Source: Shinella sp. WSJ-2
Lineage (GTDB): Bacteria > Pseudomonadota > Alphaproteobacteria > Rhizobiales > Rhizobiaceae
Direction: 5' to 3'
Length of the DNA: 64,000 nucleotides
NCBI RefSeq assembly: GCF_003432075.1
Contig: NZ_QWBU01000002.1
Location: forward strand, 310,001-374,000
Below, in pieces: positions 8,456-16,980 of the stretch. The notes under the pieces were generated by a model. The model searched no databases. It worked only from the letters and a program-made list of their open reading frames with translations, and was not told the DNA's origin. The position numbers and the translations under genes were made by a program. Position 1 is the first letter of the stretch. Each line of letters starts with the position of its first letter.

Positions 8456-9013
8456 TCAGTTGGTCGTCTTGCGCGACTTCGGGTCGAGCTGGATCATGAC
8501 GCGGCCGCCGCAGGCATCGAGCTTGGCCTCGCCCGTGCGCATCGTGACGGCGAGCTGGCAGCCGACGAAGACGTTCTTGCCTTCCGACAGCACGACCTTG
8601 TCGCCCTTCAGCAGCAACGTCTCGTTGACGAGGTTGAAGGTGCCGGTATCGGCGGTCGCTTCCTGCGTGCCGGACTTGAGATAGACCTTTCCGGACACAT
8701 CGATCTTCTCGATGTCGGCGTCGCCGCTCGCGACCGAGCCACCGCCCGACTTGTAGAAGACGATCATCTTGCCGGCTTGCAGCGTCGTCGTGCCCTGCAC
8801 GACCTTCACATTGCCGGTGAATTCGGCCTTGTTCTGCTGGTCCTGGATCTCGAGCTTGTCGCTCTGGATCTGGATCGGCTGATCGTTCGAAAGCTGCATG
8901 CCCTTCATGCGGCTCGTGGTCTGCTGCGCGCCCGCGGGGGCCGAAGCCAGCGCGAGGCCGGCGGCAAGAGCGAAAAGGCTGGCGGCCCTGAGGGGGGAGA
9001 GACTGGCGAACAT
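8456..9013 (-). CDS. lptA: Periplasmic LPS transport protein LptA
   Basis: This 185-aa OstA/LptA-family protein forms the periplasmic bridge that carries LPS to the outer membrane. A signal peptide is clear (about residues 1-29, ending ASAPAGAQQ), followed by the beta-jellyroll with IQIQSDKLEIQDQQNKAEF and a VKVVQGTTTLQAGKM strand typical of the family. The start at 9013 gives a proper signal sequence and sits 7 nt after lptC; the open frame to 9079 would put hydrophilic residues before it. Two Cys near the C-terminus (FVGCQLA, KLDACGG) may form a disulfide. Confidence 0.93.
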   Translation of the reverse strand: MFASLSPLRAASLFALAAGLALASAPAGAQQTTSRMKGMQLSNDQPIQIQSDKLEIQDQQNKAEFTGNVKVVQGTTTLQAGKMIVFYKSGGGSVASGDADIEKIDVSGKVYLKSGTQEATADTGTFNLVNETLLLKGDKVVLSEGKNVFVGCQLAVTMRTGEAKLDACGGRVMIQLDPKSRKTTN

Positions 9014-9020
9014 GGCGCTC

Positions 9021-9689
9021 TTACTTTTCTCGGTTGCGGATGGCGGCGGGATCGACGTCGACGACGACCTTGCCTTCAAAGACGACGGTCCGGCCTTTAT
9101 CCGTCATTCGCAGCGACTGCGCAACAATGGATGCTTCCGGGGAACGAATGGAAACCGGCTCGTTCGTCTGCATGCTGCCGCCGTTGATATCGAGATGGGC
9201 GGAGCGGAAAGCGGCTTCGAGACCGGTGTTGAGCGTGATGGTGAAGGGCGCGACCATGTCGAGCAGGTTTTTGCCGCGGTCGTAGATGCCGGTTGCAGCT
9301 ACCACTTCGGCAACCGTCGTCTCGTTGACCGGCATCTTCGCCTTGATGTTTTCAAGCGTGATGACGTCGGGCTGCTTCATGTCCTGAAGCGCCCGCTCGG
9401 CCTTCATCGAATAACTAATGCCAGCATCGTTGCGGCCCGAGATCGCCGGATTGCGCATGACGATCTTGCCGTCCTCGATGGAGGCGCTTTCGACCTGCAG
9501 ATCCGCGGGAATCCAGGTGCGCACGATCGAGACGGCCACGAAGATAGCTCCGATGAAGACCGCTGCGATCGGCAAAGCGACCTTCAGGAAGCGCACGCGC
9601 GAAGAATGCCGCTTCGCGAGGCGATAGGCCTCGGCGGAAACATTCATGCCTGGTGCACCTGCCGGTGCCTCTGCCACGCTGTTGAGCAT
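9021..9689 (-). CDS. lptC: LPS export protein LptC
   Basis: The product is 222 aa with one N-terminal transmembrane helix (about residues 35-57, VALPIAAVFIGAIFVAVSIV) and a periplasmic beta-jellyroll (DUF1239/YrbK). LptC anchors LptA to the LptBFG complex. The start codon is not well fixed: ATG 9689 and ATG 9647 (MNVSAEAYRLAKRHSS) both lack a strong ribosome-binding site. It heads the lptC-lptA-lptB group, with all gaps at or below 10 nt. The assignment relies on fold pattern and gene context, since LptC sequences diverge quickly. Confidence 0.88.
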   Translation of the reverse strand: MLNSVAEAPAGAPGMNVSAEAYRLAKRHSSRVRFLKVALPIAAVFIGAIFVAVSIVRTWIPADLQVESASIEDGKIVMRNPAISGRNDAGISYSMKAERALQDMKQPDVITLENIKAKMPVNETTVAEVVAATGIYDRGKNLLDMVAPFTITLNTGLEAAFRSAHLDINGGSMQTNEPVSIRSPEASIVAQSLRMTDKGRTVVFEGKVVVDVDPAAIRNREK

Positions 9690-9767
9690 TCTGCCTGCTT
9701 GGTTCGAGCCGTCCGGCCTTCACTCGCGGAAGCGACGGGCCCAATGCATAACGGGGCCCATATGGCG

Positions 9768-9797
9768 ATTATTCCTGAACAAACAATGGATGCGCAA
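9768..9797 (-). promoter_or_regulatory. Weak candidate promoter for lptC operon
   Basis: On the minus strand TTGCGC (9792-9797) and AATAAT (9768-9773) are 18 nt apart, about 75 nt upstream of lptC. The 211-nt gap to the divergent sppA gene must hold both promoters; nothing stronger is visible, and no gene is supported in it. Confidence 0.3.
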
Positions 9798-9900
9798 GAA
9801 ACTTCAGCGACGAATTGCCATTTGTGCCGGGAATGCCATATCGATAGGGCCTTCGGCAAGCCACGTTTCGCGGCAAGGGCCAGCATATTGAGGATAGGGA

Positions 9901-10854
9901 ATGGATAACGCCACCATCGCCGACCGCCGGCAATTGCGCCGCAAGCTGACCTTTTGGCGCATCGCGGCTGTTGTCATCGCCCTTGCCGGGATATTCATCG
10001 CCGCAAGCTGGGGCCGCAAGGACATGGGCGCGATCGATCACATCGCCCGCGTCAAGATTTCCGGCATCATCCAGGACGATGCCGAGCTTCTTGAGCGGCT
10101 GGATGGCATCGCTAGGAACGACCGTGTGAAGGCGCTCGTCGTGACGATCTCCTCGCCCGGCGGCACGACCTATGGCGGCGAGGTCCTCTACAAGGCGCTG
10201 CGCAAGGTGGCGGAAAAGAAGCCCGTCGTCTCCGACGTGCGTACGCTCGCCGCTTCCGCCGGCTACATGATCGCGACGGCCGGCGACACGATCATCGCCG
10301 GCGAAAGCTCGATCACCGGCTCAATCGGCGTGCTCTTCCAATATCCGCAGATGAAGGACCTGATGGACAAGATCGGAGTGTCGCTGGAGGAGATCAAGTC
10401 CGCGCCGCTGAAGGCCGAACCCTCGCCCTTCCATCCGGCAAGCGAAGATGCCAAGGCGATGATTCGCGCCATGGTCATGGACAGCTACGACTGGTTTGTC
10501 GATCTCGTCGCCGAGCGCCGCAAGTTGCCACGCGCCGACGTGGTGCGTCTGGCCGACGGCAGCATCTTCACCGGCCGGCAGGCGCTGAAGAACAAGCTGG
10601 TCGACACGCTCGGCGGACCGGAGGCAATCCGCGCCTATCTCGACGGCCGCAAGGTGGCGGCGGACCTGCCCTTCGTCGATTATGAGGCGACCAACCAATC
10701 GGGTTTCCCCTTTCTTGGCGGCAGCAGCATGCGTGAATTTGCCCGCTCCGTCCTTGGCTTGCCCCTCGATCTTCAACCGGCGCTCGAAAAGCTGACGGGC
10801 GAAAAGTTGTTTCTTGACGGTCTGGTCTCGGTTTGGCAGGTTGATCGTGATTGA
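9901..10854 (+). CDS. sppA: S49-family signal peptide peptidase SppA (short form)
   Basis: This 317-aa membrane protease digests cleaved signal peptides and other membrane fragments. One transmembrane helix spans about residues 19-37; the S49 domain follows. The catalytic Ser is expected at Ser119 in RTLAASAGYMIAT and the general-base Lys at Lys171 in the LKAEPSPF segment, matching the Ser/Lys dyad spacing of the single-domain Bacillus-type enzymes. The oligomeric active site needs both, and both are present. It lies 27 nt upstream of ihfB. Confidence 0.94.
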   Translation: MDNATIADRRQLRRKLTFWRIAAVVIALAGIFIAASWGRKDMGAIDHIARVKISGIIQDDAELLERLDGIARNDRVKALVVTISSPGGTTYGGEVLYKALRKVAEKKPVVSDVRTLAASAGYMIATAGDTIIAGESSITGSIGVLFQYPQMKDLMDKIGVSLEEIKSAPLKAEPSPFHPASEDAKAMIRAMVMDSYDWFVDLVAERRKLPRADVVRLADGSIFTGRQALKNKLVDTLGGPEAIRAYLDGRKVAADLPFVDYEATNQSGFPFLGGSSMREFARSVLGLPLDLQPALEKLTGEKLFLDGLVSVWQVDRD

Positions 10855-10881
10855 AAAACAAGAATTTTTGAGGGGGATACA

Positions 10882-11181
10882 GTGATCAAGTCGGAACTGG
10901 TTCAGATTGTCGCCGCGCGCAATCCCCACCTCTATCACCGCGACGTTGAGAACATCGTCAATGCGGTGCTCGACGAGATCACCGATGCACTGGCTGCCGG
11001 AAACCGCGTCGAGCTACGCGGCTTCGGCGCCTTCTCCGTCAAGAACCGCCCGTCGCGGTCCGGCCGCAACCCGCGCACTGGCGATGCCGTCTTCGTCGAG
11101 GAGAAGTGGGTTCCCTTCTTCAAGACCGGCAAGGAACTGCGCGAACGCCTCAATCCGGGCCAGGCCGACCAGGACGACTGA
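10882..11181 (+). CDS. ihfB: Integration host factor beta subunit
   Basis: The protein is 99 aa and belongs to the HU/IHF family. The DNA-bending arm carries [22 protein letters not shown], with the minor-groove-intercalating Pro in NPRTG. The N-terminus ([16 protein letters not shown]) and the [11 protein letters not shown]-like C-terminus ([14 protein letters not shown]) point to the beta rather than alpha subunit. It uses a GTG start at 10882 with GAGGGGG about 6 nt upstream. IHF assists sigma-54 promoters, recombination and replication; the partner ihfA is elsewhere. Confidence 0.95.
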   Translation: MIKSELVQIVAARNPHLYHRDVENIVNAVLDEITDALAAGNRVELRGFGAFSVKNRPSRSGRNPRTGDAVFVEEKWVPFFKTGKELRERLNPGQADQDD

Positions 11182-11207
11182 GGGCTTCGCGCCAGACAGG
11201 TGACGCC

Positions 11208-11546
11208 ATGATCAAGAGAATAGTCAACGTCCTCGTGCTTCTGCCGATCGCCATCGTGCTGATCGTGCTGTCGGTGGCAAACCGTCAGGCGGTGACGCTG
11301 GCGCTCAATCCGTTTCGGCCGGAAGACAGCGTGCTGTCAGTGACCGCACCGTTCTTCGTCTATCTCTTCCTCGCCGTGATCTTCGGCCTGGTCGTCGGTT
11401 CGCTCGCCACCTGGTTTGCCCAGGGCAAGCACCGCAAGCGCGCGCGCATCGAAGCGGTCGAGGCCATGAAATGGCACTCGGAGGCGGAAAAGCACCGCAC
11501 CCGCGCCGAGGTGATCGCCTCGCAGGCCGTCCTGCCGGCGAAATAA
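11208..11546 (+). CDS. LapA-domain (DUF1049) inner-membrane protein
   Basis: This 112-aa protein has two predicted transmembrane helices (about residues 4-24 and 44-66, VTAPFFVYLFLAVIFGLVVG) and a basic cytoplasmic tail. It matches the LapA/DUF1049 family, which includes E. coli LapA (YciS), a partner of LapB in controlling LPS synthesis through LpxC turnover. Whether that function holds in rhizobia is unknown. It lies 26 nt after ihfB, an adjacency seen in many alphaproteobacteria, so sppA-ihfB-lapA is probably one transcript. Confidence 0.85.
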   Translation: MIKRIVNVLVLLPIAIVLIVLSVANRQAVTLALNPFRPEDSVLSVTAPFFVYLFLAVIFGLVVGSLATWFAQGKHRKRARIEAVEAMKWHSEAEKHRTRAEVIASQAVLPAK

Positions 11547-11547
11547 A

Positions 11548-11994
11548 TCAGGGCGCGCCGTTCAGCCGCGCGCCGAAATCCGCGAAAAATTGGGTGGCGA
11601 GTTTCTTCGACGAGGAATCGATCAGCCGCGAGCCGAGCTGGGCGAGCTTGCCGCCGATTTGCGCCTTGACGTCATAAGCGAGGATCGTGCCGTCGCCGTC
11701 CTCGGTCAGCCGCACATCCGCGCCACCCTTGGCAAAGCCGGCAATGCCGCCCTTGCCCTCGCCCGAGATCGTGTAGCTCTCGGGCGGATTGAGGTTCGAG
11801 AGCGTCACTTCGCCGCTGAAGCTCGCGGAGACGGGGCCGATCTTGATCTTCACGGTGGCTTCCAGCTCCGTAGGCGATTTCATGGTCAGCGACTGACAGC
11901 CGGGAATACAGGCTTTCAGGATCTCCGGGTCGTTGAGCGCTGCCCAGACGGCGTCGCGCGGAGCGGCAATACGTTCTTCGCCGGTCATGTCCAT
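11548..11994 (-). CDS. CoxG/SRPBCC-family protein (CO dehydrogenase subunit G-like)
   Basis: This 148-aa protein has the START/SRPBCC fold of the CoxG family. The N-terminus MTGEERIAAPRDAVWAALNDPEIL and the GCQSLTMKSPTELEATVKIKIG strand pair are typical, as is the C-terminal helix SKKLATQFFADF. CoxG proteins bind small hydrophobic molecules, and in CO oxidisers they help anchor CO dehydrogenase; most rhizobial copies have no CO dehydrogenase next to them, as here. It is convergent with the LapA gene (stops 1 nt apart) and has no obvious partner, so its ligand is unknown. Confidence 0.88.
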   Translation of the reverse strand: MDMTGEERIAAPRDAVWAALNDPEILKACIPGCQSLTMKSPTELEATVKIKIGPVSASFSGEVTLSNLNPPESYTISGEGKGGIAGFAKGGADVRLTEDGDGTILAYDVKAQIGGKLAQLGSRLIDSSSKKLATQFFADFGARLNGAP

Positions 11995-12126
11995 GATCGA
12001 TCCTCCCTTGGCGGTTCAAGTTATCGCAATCGGAAAGCGCTTTGCCAAGTGGGGGAGGGATGGTATGGGAGCCGCTTGTTTTCCGGCACTGCCGGCACCC
12101 ATCCACCCGACGACGGACGACCTATC

Positions 12127-13224
12127 GTGAAGGACAGACCCCGCCGGCCGAAGAGCGGCCCCGCCGCGCCCGTGAAAGCCCGTACGCCTTCCAGCGCGCA
12201 GGCCTACAGACCGCCGGCCGCCAAAACGCCCGCCTCGAAGCCCGCTTGCAGCAAGGAGATGCGTCCAGCCCCCGAGCTGCCTGCCCGTCCCTTGATGCGC
12301 CGTGAGGGCGCAAAGCCGGCCGAACGCCTGCCGGTCATCCTGGAGACCGCCGGCTCCGACCAGTACCGCCTGATCGACAGCGGTGCCGGCGAGAAGCTGG
12401 AGCAATACGGCCCCTATCGCATCGTGCGCCCGGAGGCTCAGGCGCTCTGGCAGCGCAGCCTGCCGGACAGCATCTGGGACAAGGCCGACGCCCTCTTCAC
12501 CGGTGACACCGACGAAGACGGCATGGGGCGCTGGAAATTCCCAAGGGCCGCCCTTGGCGAGACGTGGCCGATGCAGCTGCTCGGCGTCGATTTCCACGGC
12601 CGCTTCACCGCCTTTCGCCATGTCGGCGTCTTCCCCGAGCAGCTCGCCCACTGGAGCTGGATGAAGGAGAAGGTCGAGACGGCGGGCCGGCCGGTCAAGG
12701 TGCTGAACCTCTTCGGCTATACCGGCGTCGCCTCGCTGGTCGCGGCTTCCGCTGGCGCGGAAGTCACCCATGTCGACGCCTCGAAAAAGGCCATCGGCTG
12801 GGCGCGCGAAAACCAGACTTTGGGCCGCATGGACAAGCTGCCGATCCGCTGGATCTGCGAGGACGCGATGAAGTTCATCCAGCGCGAGGAGCGCCGCGGC
12901 AGCAAATATGACATCATCCTCACCGACCCGCCGAAATTCGGCCGCGGCCCGAACGGCGAGGTCTGGCATCTCTTCGATCATCTGCCGCTGATGCTCGACA
13001 TCTGCCGCGAGATCCTGTCGCCCAAGGCCATCGGCCTCGTGCTGACGGCCTATTCGATCCGGGCGAGCTTCTATTCCATCCACGAGCTGATGCGCGAAAC
13101 GATGCGCGGCGCCGGCGGCACGGTGGAATCGGGCGAACTCGTCATCCGCGAGACCGGCACGGACGGCAAGGAAGCCGGCCGCGCGCTCTCCACCTCCCTC
13201 TTCAGCCGATGGATCAGTGCATGA
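12127..13224 (+). CDS. Class I SAM-dependent RNA methyltransferase (RlmI/RlmL-like)
   Basis: From a GTG at 12127 the product is 365 aa. The first 65 or so residues are Pro/Ala/Lys/Arg-rich and probably disordered; the Rossmann methyltransferase core follows, with motif I VLNLFGYTGVASLVAASAG, motif II VTHVDASKKA and the catalytic-type motif IV DIILTDPPKFGRG. DPPxF is found in RlmI-type 23S rRNA cytosine-C5 methyltransferases; the substrate is inferred. The frame is open upstream to 11590 through the antisense of the CoxG gene, so the true start is uncertain. It overlaps the next methyltransferase by 4 nt. Confidence 0.88.
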   Translation: MKDRPRRPKSGPAAPVKARTPSSAQAYRPPAAKTPASKPACSKEMRPAPELPARPLMRREGAKPAERLPVILETAGSDQYRLIDSGAGEKLEQYGPYRIVRPEAQALWQRSLPDSIWDKADALFTGDTDEDGMGRWKFPRAALGETWPMQLLGVDFHGRFTAFRHVGVFPEQLAHWSWMKEKVETAGRPVKVLNLFGYTGVASLVAASAGAEVTHVDASKKAIGWARENQTLGRMDKLPIRWICEDAMKFIQREERRGSKYDIILTDPPKFGRGPNGEVWHLFDHLPLMLDICREILSPKAIGLVLTAYSIRASFYSIHELMRETMRGAGGTVESGELVIRETGTDGKEAGRALSTSLFSRWISA

Positions 13225-14075
13225 GCCAGGAACAACACGGGAGCCGCCGCGTCGGTCAGGTGAAAGAGGTCACGAGCCTTTCGAACCCTATCGTCAAGGA
13301 CATCAAGGCGCTCGCCAACAAGAAGGACCGCGACGAGACGAAGAGTTTCATGGCCGAGGGCCTGAAGCTGGTCATCGACGCACTGGAACTCGGCTTCGAG
13401 ATCAGGACGCTGGTCTATGCCAAGAACGTCAAGGACAAGCCGCAGGTCGTGCAATGCGCGACGAAGACGGTGGCGCGTGGTGGGCTGGTGCTTGAGGTCA
13501 GCGAAAAGGTGCTCGCCTCGATCACGCGACGCGACAACCCGCAGATGGTCGTCGGCATCTTCACGCAACGCTGGACGAACCTGCGCGATCTCAGGCCCGC
13601 AAGCGGCGAGACCTATGTGGCGCTCGACCGCGTGCGCGACCCCGGCAATCTCGGCACGATCATCCGCACGGCCGATGCGGCGGGCGCGAGCGGCGTCATC
13701 CTCGTCGGCGAGAGCACCGATCCCTTCTCGATGGAAACCGTGCGCGCCACCATGGGCTCGGTCTTCGCCGTGCCTTTGGTGAAGACCAGCGTGGCCGATT
13801 TCCTCGGCTGGAAGAAGGGCGCAGGCGTCTCCGTCGTCGCGACCCATCTCGCCGGCGCCGTCGATTACCGCACCATCGATTACAAGAAGAAACCCGTCGT
13901 GCTCCTGATGGGCAACGAACAGTCCGGCCTGCCGGAAGAGCTGGCCCGCGAGGCCGATGCGCTGGCCCGCATCCCTCAGGTCGGTCTGGCGGATTCGCTC
14001 AATCTCGCCATCGCCACGGGCGTCATGCTCTTCGAGGCGCGCCGTCATCTGCTGACGCTGGACGTGCGCGCATGA
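13221..14075 (+). CDS. TrmH/SpoU-family RNA 2'-O-methyltransferase
   Basis: The product is 284 aa. An N-terminal SpoU substrate-binding domain ([19 protein letters not shown]) is followed by the SPOUT knot with the three motifs [27 protein letters not shown]-like [16 protein letters not shown] and [20 protein letters not shown]. These enzymes methylate ribose in rRNA or tRNA in the cytoplasm; the exact nucleotide cannot be read from sequence. The ATG at 13221 overlaps the upstream stop (ATGA) and the gene overlaps lspA by 4 nt, so translation of the three genes is coupled. Confidence 0.93.
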   Translation: MSQEQHGSRRVGQVKEVTSLSNPIVKDIKALANKKDRDETKSFMAEGLKLVIDALELGFEIRTLVYAKNVKDKPQVVQCATKTVARGGLVLEVSEKVLASITRRDNPQMVVGIFTQRWTNLRDLRPASGETYVALDRVRDPGNLGTIIRTADAAGASGVILVGESTDPFSMETVRATMGSVFAVPLVKTSVADFLGWKKGAGVSVVATHLAGAVDYRTIDYKKKPVVLLMGNEQSGLPEELAREADALARIPQVGLADSLNLAIATGVMLFEARRHLLTLDVRA

Positions 14076-14563
14076 ACGATCGCATTCCCCTTATGTCGCG
14101 GCCGCTGCCGGTCGTCGTCTTCATCCTGCTCGCTCTGCTTCTCGATCAGGCCGTGAAAGTCGCTGTCGAGATGTGGCTGCCGTTCCAGGAAGCGGTGCAT
14201 GTCGTGCCGATGCTGGCGCTCTACCGCACCTACAATTACGGCGTCGCCTTCTCCATGCTGTCAGGCATGGAGGGCTGGTTCATCGTCACGCTCCGGCTCT
14301 TCGTTGTCGGCTTCGTCATCTGGCTGTGGCGCCAGACGCCGAAGCAGCGCGGCCTTGCCCATGCCGGCTATGCCTTCATCATCGCCGGCGCCTTCGGCAA
14401 TCTCATCGACCGCGCGCTGTTCGGCTATGTCATCGACTATGTGCTGTTCTACACCGAAACTTGGTCGTTTGCCGTCTTCAATCTCGCCGACAGTTTCATC
14501 ACTATCGGCGCCGGCCTCGTCATCCTCGACGAATTGCTTTTGCTGCGCCGCCGCGATCGCTAA
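14072..14563 (+). CDS. lspA: Lipoprotein signal peptidase (signal peptidase II)
   Basis: This 163-aa inner-membrane aspartyl protease cleaves prolipoprotein signal peptides after diacylglyceryl transfer. Four transmembrane helices are evident. The catalytic Asp pair lies in [18 protein letters not shown] and [13 protein letters not shown], and the NYGVAFSML segment is the conserved substrate-pocket motif (NxGxAFS). It works upstream of Lnt (lnt lies at 36.8-38.4 kb). ATGA overlap with the upstream methyltransferase implies coupled translation. Confidence 0.97.
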   Translation: MNDRIPLMSRPLPVVVFILLALLLDQAVKVAVEMWLPFQEAVHVVPMLALYRTYNYGVAFSMLSGMEGWFIVTLRLFVVGFVIWLWRQTPKQRGLAHAGYAFIIAGAFGNLIDRALFGYVIDYVLFYTETWSFAVFNLADSFITIGAGLVILDELLLLRRRDR

Positions 14564-14619
14564 GATTTTAGCGACTTGCTGAAGCCGATTTGAACGGTCC
14601 GCGTGATAAGCGGATCGTC

Positions 14620-16896
14620 ATGAGCGAACCCGTCAAGCTACAGAACCGGCTCCAGGCCGAATTTGCCGAACCGCCGCGCCGTTCCACTCGCGCCCGGTCC
14701 GGGGAGGACGTGACCGTCTCCCCCGATGCGGAGGCCGATATCGTCGTGCCGCGCCCGGAGCCAGAAAGCCACGCGACGATCCGCAGCGTGATTGCGGGTG
14801 TCGGCTTGCTTTCAGCGGCCCTTGTGCTGGCGACCGGCATGATGACGGGCTTCTACATTGCTGCCGTCGCCTTGGGCTTCGCCGGCATCGCGGGGGCCGT
14901 GTTCCTCTACCGCACCCGACGCCCGGCCGCCGCCGAGACGGACCATGACCAGTCCTGGGAACGCAGCGAGACCTCGCAAATCCTCTCGGCCATTCATGAC
15001 GTGCTCGGCGATATCGTCATGATGCGCGCGCTCGACGGCCGTATCCTGCGCGCCAATGCCGTGCTGTCCGATCTCACTGGCCTCACCGATATCCAAGGAA
15101 AGACTTGCGAGGCCATCGGGCTGACATTCCGTTCGCAGGCGATCGCTCATCGTTACGATGTCGACGTGAACGGCCCCGCCGGAAGGCGCATCTATTCCTG
15201 GCATGACGTCACCGTGCGCGATCCGTCGTCCGGCGATCTCGTCGTGCATTCCATCGCCCGGGACGTGACGGAAGAGCGCCGGGCGGAAGGCGAGCGGGAG
15301 CGCGCCCGCCAGCGTGCCGAGGAGGCGAGTGCCGCCAAATCCCGCCTGCTCGCCACCGTCAGCCACGAAATCCGCACGCCTCTGTCCGGCATTCTCGGCA
15401 TGTCGCACCTCATCGGCCAGACGCGCCTGACGGCCGAGCAGAAGAACTACCTCGCCGGCATCCGCCAGTCCGGCCATGCGCTGGTGCAGCTCGTCGACGA
15501 CCTGCTCGATTTTTCGACCATCGAGGCCGGCCGTTTCCAGCTGCGTCCGTCGGAAGAGCCGGTGCGGCCGATGCTGGAAAGCGTCGTCGAAATGCTGTCG
15601 CACCGCGCCCATGAAAAGGGCATCGAGATCGGCTCCTTCGTCTCGCCCGAAGTGCCGGGTCTCCTGACCTATGATGCGCCGCGCCTGCGCCAGGTGCTCT
15701 ACAATGTCGTCGGCAATGCCGTGAAATTCACCCATACCGGCGGCGTTTCGCTGGAAACCACGCTGGAGCGCGGTGCCGTCGTCATCCGCGTCACCGATAC
15801 CGGCCCCGGCATGAATGCCGAGGAACAGGCGCGAATCTTCGAGGAGTTCGAGCAGACCGGAAGTGTGGCCCAGCGTAGCGGCGGCACCGGCCTCGGCCTC
15901 GCCATCTCGGCCCGCATCCTCAACGAGGCCGGCGGTGCGCTGACGCTCGAAAGCACGCCCGGCAAGGGCTCGACCTTCACCATCCGCATGCCCGTCGATG
16001 TGAAGAAGATGCCCGGCGTCTCGCGCAAGGGCGTGCTGAAGGGCAGTCTCGTCTTCCTGTTCGCTCCTGCCGGCCCGGCCTCCAAGGCGCTGGTGCGTAC
16101 CGTCGATGCGCTTGGCGGCACCTGCCATCTCGCCAGCTCCATCGACGAGGCTTTCGATCTGTTGCAGGGGCTTGCAGGCCGCAAGGCGGCGCTGACCGAT
16201 ATCATCGTGGATAACAGGCTTGCCGGCGCCTTCCGCCGCGAGCTCGCCGACCTCAACGTCATCAAGGACAGCCGCGCCCGCCGCATCTATCTCGTCAATC
16301 CGGAGGAGCGGACCGGCCGCGCCATCGGCAATGGCGAGGGCTACGATTCCTGGCTGATCCGGCCGCTGCGCGAGCGTTCGCTCGTTGAGGTGCTGCGCGG
16401 CCGCATGAAGGGCATCGAGGTGCGCGATGCGATCAACGACAACCGCCCGATCCTGAAGGACCTGCCGCTTGAGGCTGCTCCGACACCGGTTCCCGTGACC
16501 GGCGCGCGCATCCTGCTGGCCGAGGATGACCCGGTGAATGCCATGCTGGTGCGCTCGGTGCTGGAGCGGGCGGGCCATCAGGTGCGCCACGTGCCGGATT
16601 ACCCGGCCCTCGTCTCCGCGCTTGCCGGCGCCACGGATGCCGGGCCGTTCGCGGCCGATCTCATCGTCACCGATCTTGGCATGCCCGGGGGCGACGGCAA
16701 GGAGATGATCGCCCGCATCGTGCAGCGTGACTACGGCAATGCCCGCGTGCCGGTCATCGTTCTCACCGCCGACAGCCGCGCCGGACTGGCCGAGGAACTG
16801 CTGGCCGTCGGTGCCGAGGCGGTGCTGGCCAAGCCCGCCGATCCGGTCCAGCTGATTGCCGAAATCGCTCGTCTCGGCCGTTCTGTGACAGTCTGA
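14620..16896 (+). CDS. Membrane hybrid histidine kinase/response regulator with PAS domain
   Basis: The protein is 758 aa. Two hydrophobic helices near residues 50-95 anchor it; they are close together, leaving almost no periplasmic sensor. A PAS-like domain (about 110-215), a HisKA domain with phospho-acceptor His249 in LLATVSHEIRTPLSGI, and a HATPase with N, G1 and G2 boxes (NAVKFTHTGGV, DTGPGMN, GGTGLGLAISARI) follow. The C-terminal receiver carries Asp685 in LIVTDLGMPG. A degenerate region between ATPase and receiver (about 470-620) resembles a pseudo-receiver that lacks the acidic pocket. No response-regulator gene is adjacent; a phosphotransfer protein would be needed. The signal is unknown. 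Confidence 0.92.
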   Translation: MSEPVKLQNRLQAEFAEPPRRSTRARSGEDVTVSPDAEADIVVPRPEPESHATIRSVIAGVGLLSAALVLATGMMTGFYIAAVALGFAGIAGAVFLYRTRRPAAAETDHDQSWERSETSQILSAIHDVLGDIVMMRALDGRILRANAVLSDLTGLTDIQGKTCEAIGLTFRSQAIAHRYDVDVNGPAGRRIYSWHDVTVRDPSSGDLVVHSIARDVTEERRAEGERERARQRAEEASAAKSRLLATVSHEIRTPLSGILGMSHLIGQTRLTAEQKNYLAGIRQSGHALVQLVDDLLDFSTIEAGRFQLRPSEEPVRPMLESVVEMLSHRAHEKGIEIGSFVSPEVPGLLTYDAPRLRQVLYNVVGNAVKFTHTGGVSLETTLERGAVVIRVTDTGPGMNAEEQARIFEEFEQTGSVAQRSGGTGLGLAISARILNEAGGALTLESTPGKGSTFTIRMPVDVKKMPGVSRKGVLKGSLVFLFAPAGPASKALVRTVDALGGTCHLASSIDEAFDLLQGLAGRKAALTDIIVDNRLAGAFRRELADLNVIKDSRARRIYLVNPEERTGRAIGNGEGYDSWLIRPLRERSLVEVLRGRMKGIEVRDAINDNRPILKDLPLEAAPTPVPVTGARILLAEDDPVNAMLVRSVLERAGHQVRHVPDYPALVSALAGATDAGPFAADLIVTDLGMPGGDGKEMIARIVQRDYGNARVPVIVLTADSRAGLAEELLAVGAEAVLAKPADPVQLIAEIARLGRSVTV

Positions 16897-16980
16897 TCTT
16901 CTCAAGCCGGACTTGCGTCATTATCTTGTTGCAGAATCGTGGTTAAACCTCACGAAGTTCCTGATAACGGGTATACTGCC

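Noticed and set aside
9644-9886. Minus-strand 80-codon frame between lptC and sppA
   Set aside because: No ribosome-binding site, no family resemblance, overlaps the start of lptC; the gap more likely holds divergent promoters.
16897-16980. Pho box upstream of olsB
   Set aside because: No pair of CTGTCA-type direct repeats with 11-nt periodicity is visible, although phosphate control is known for olsB in S. meliloti.
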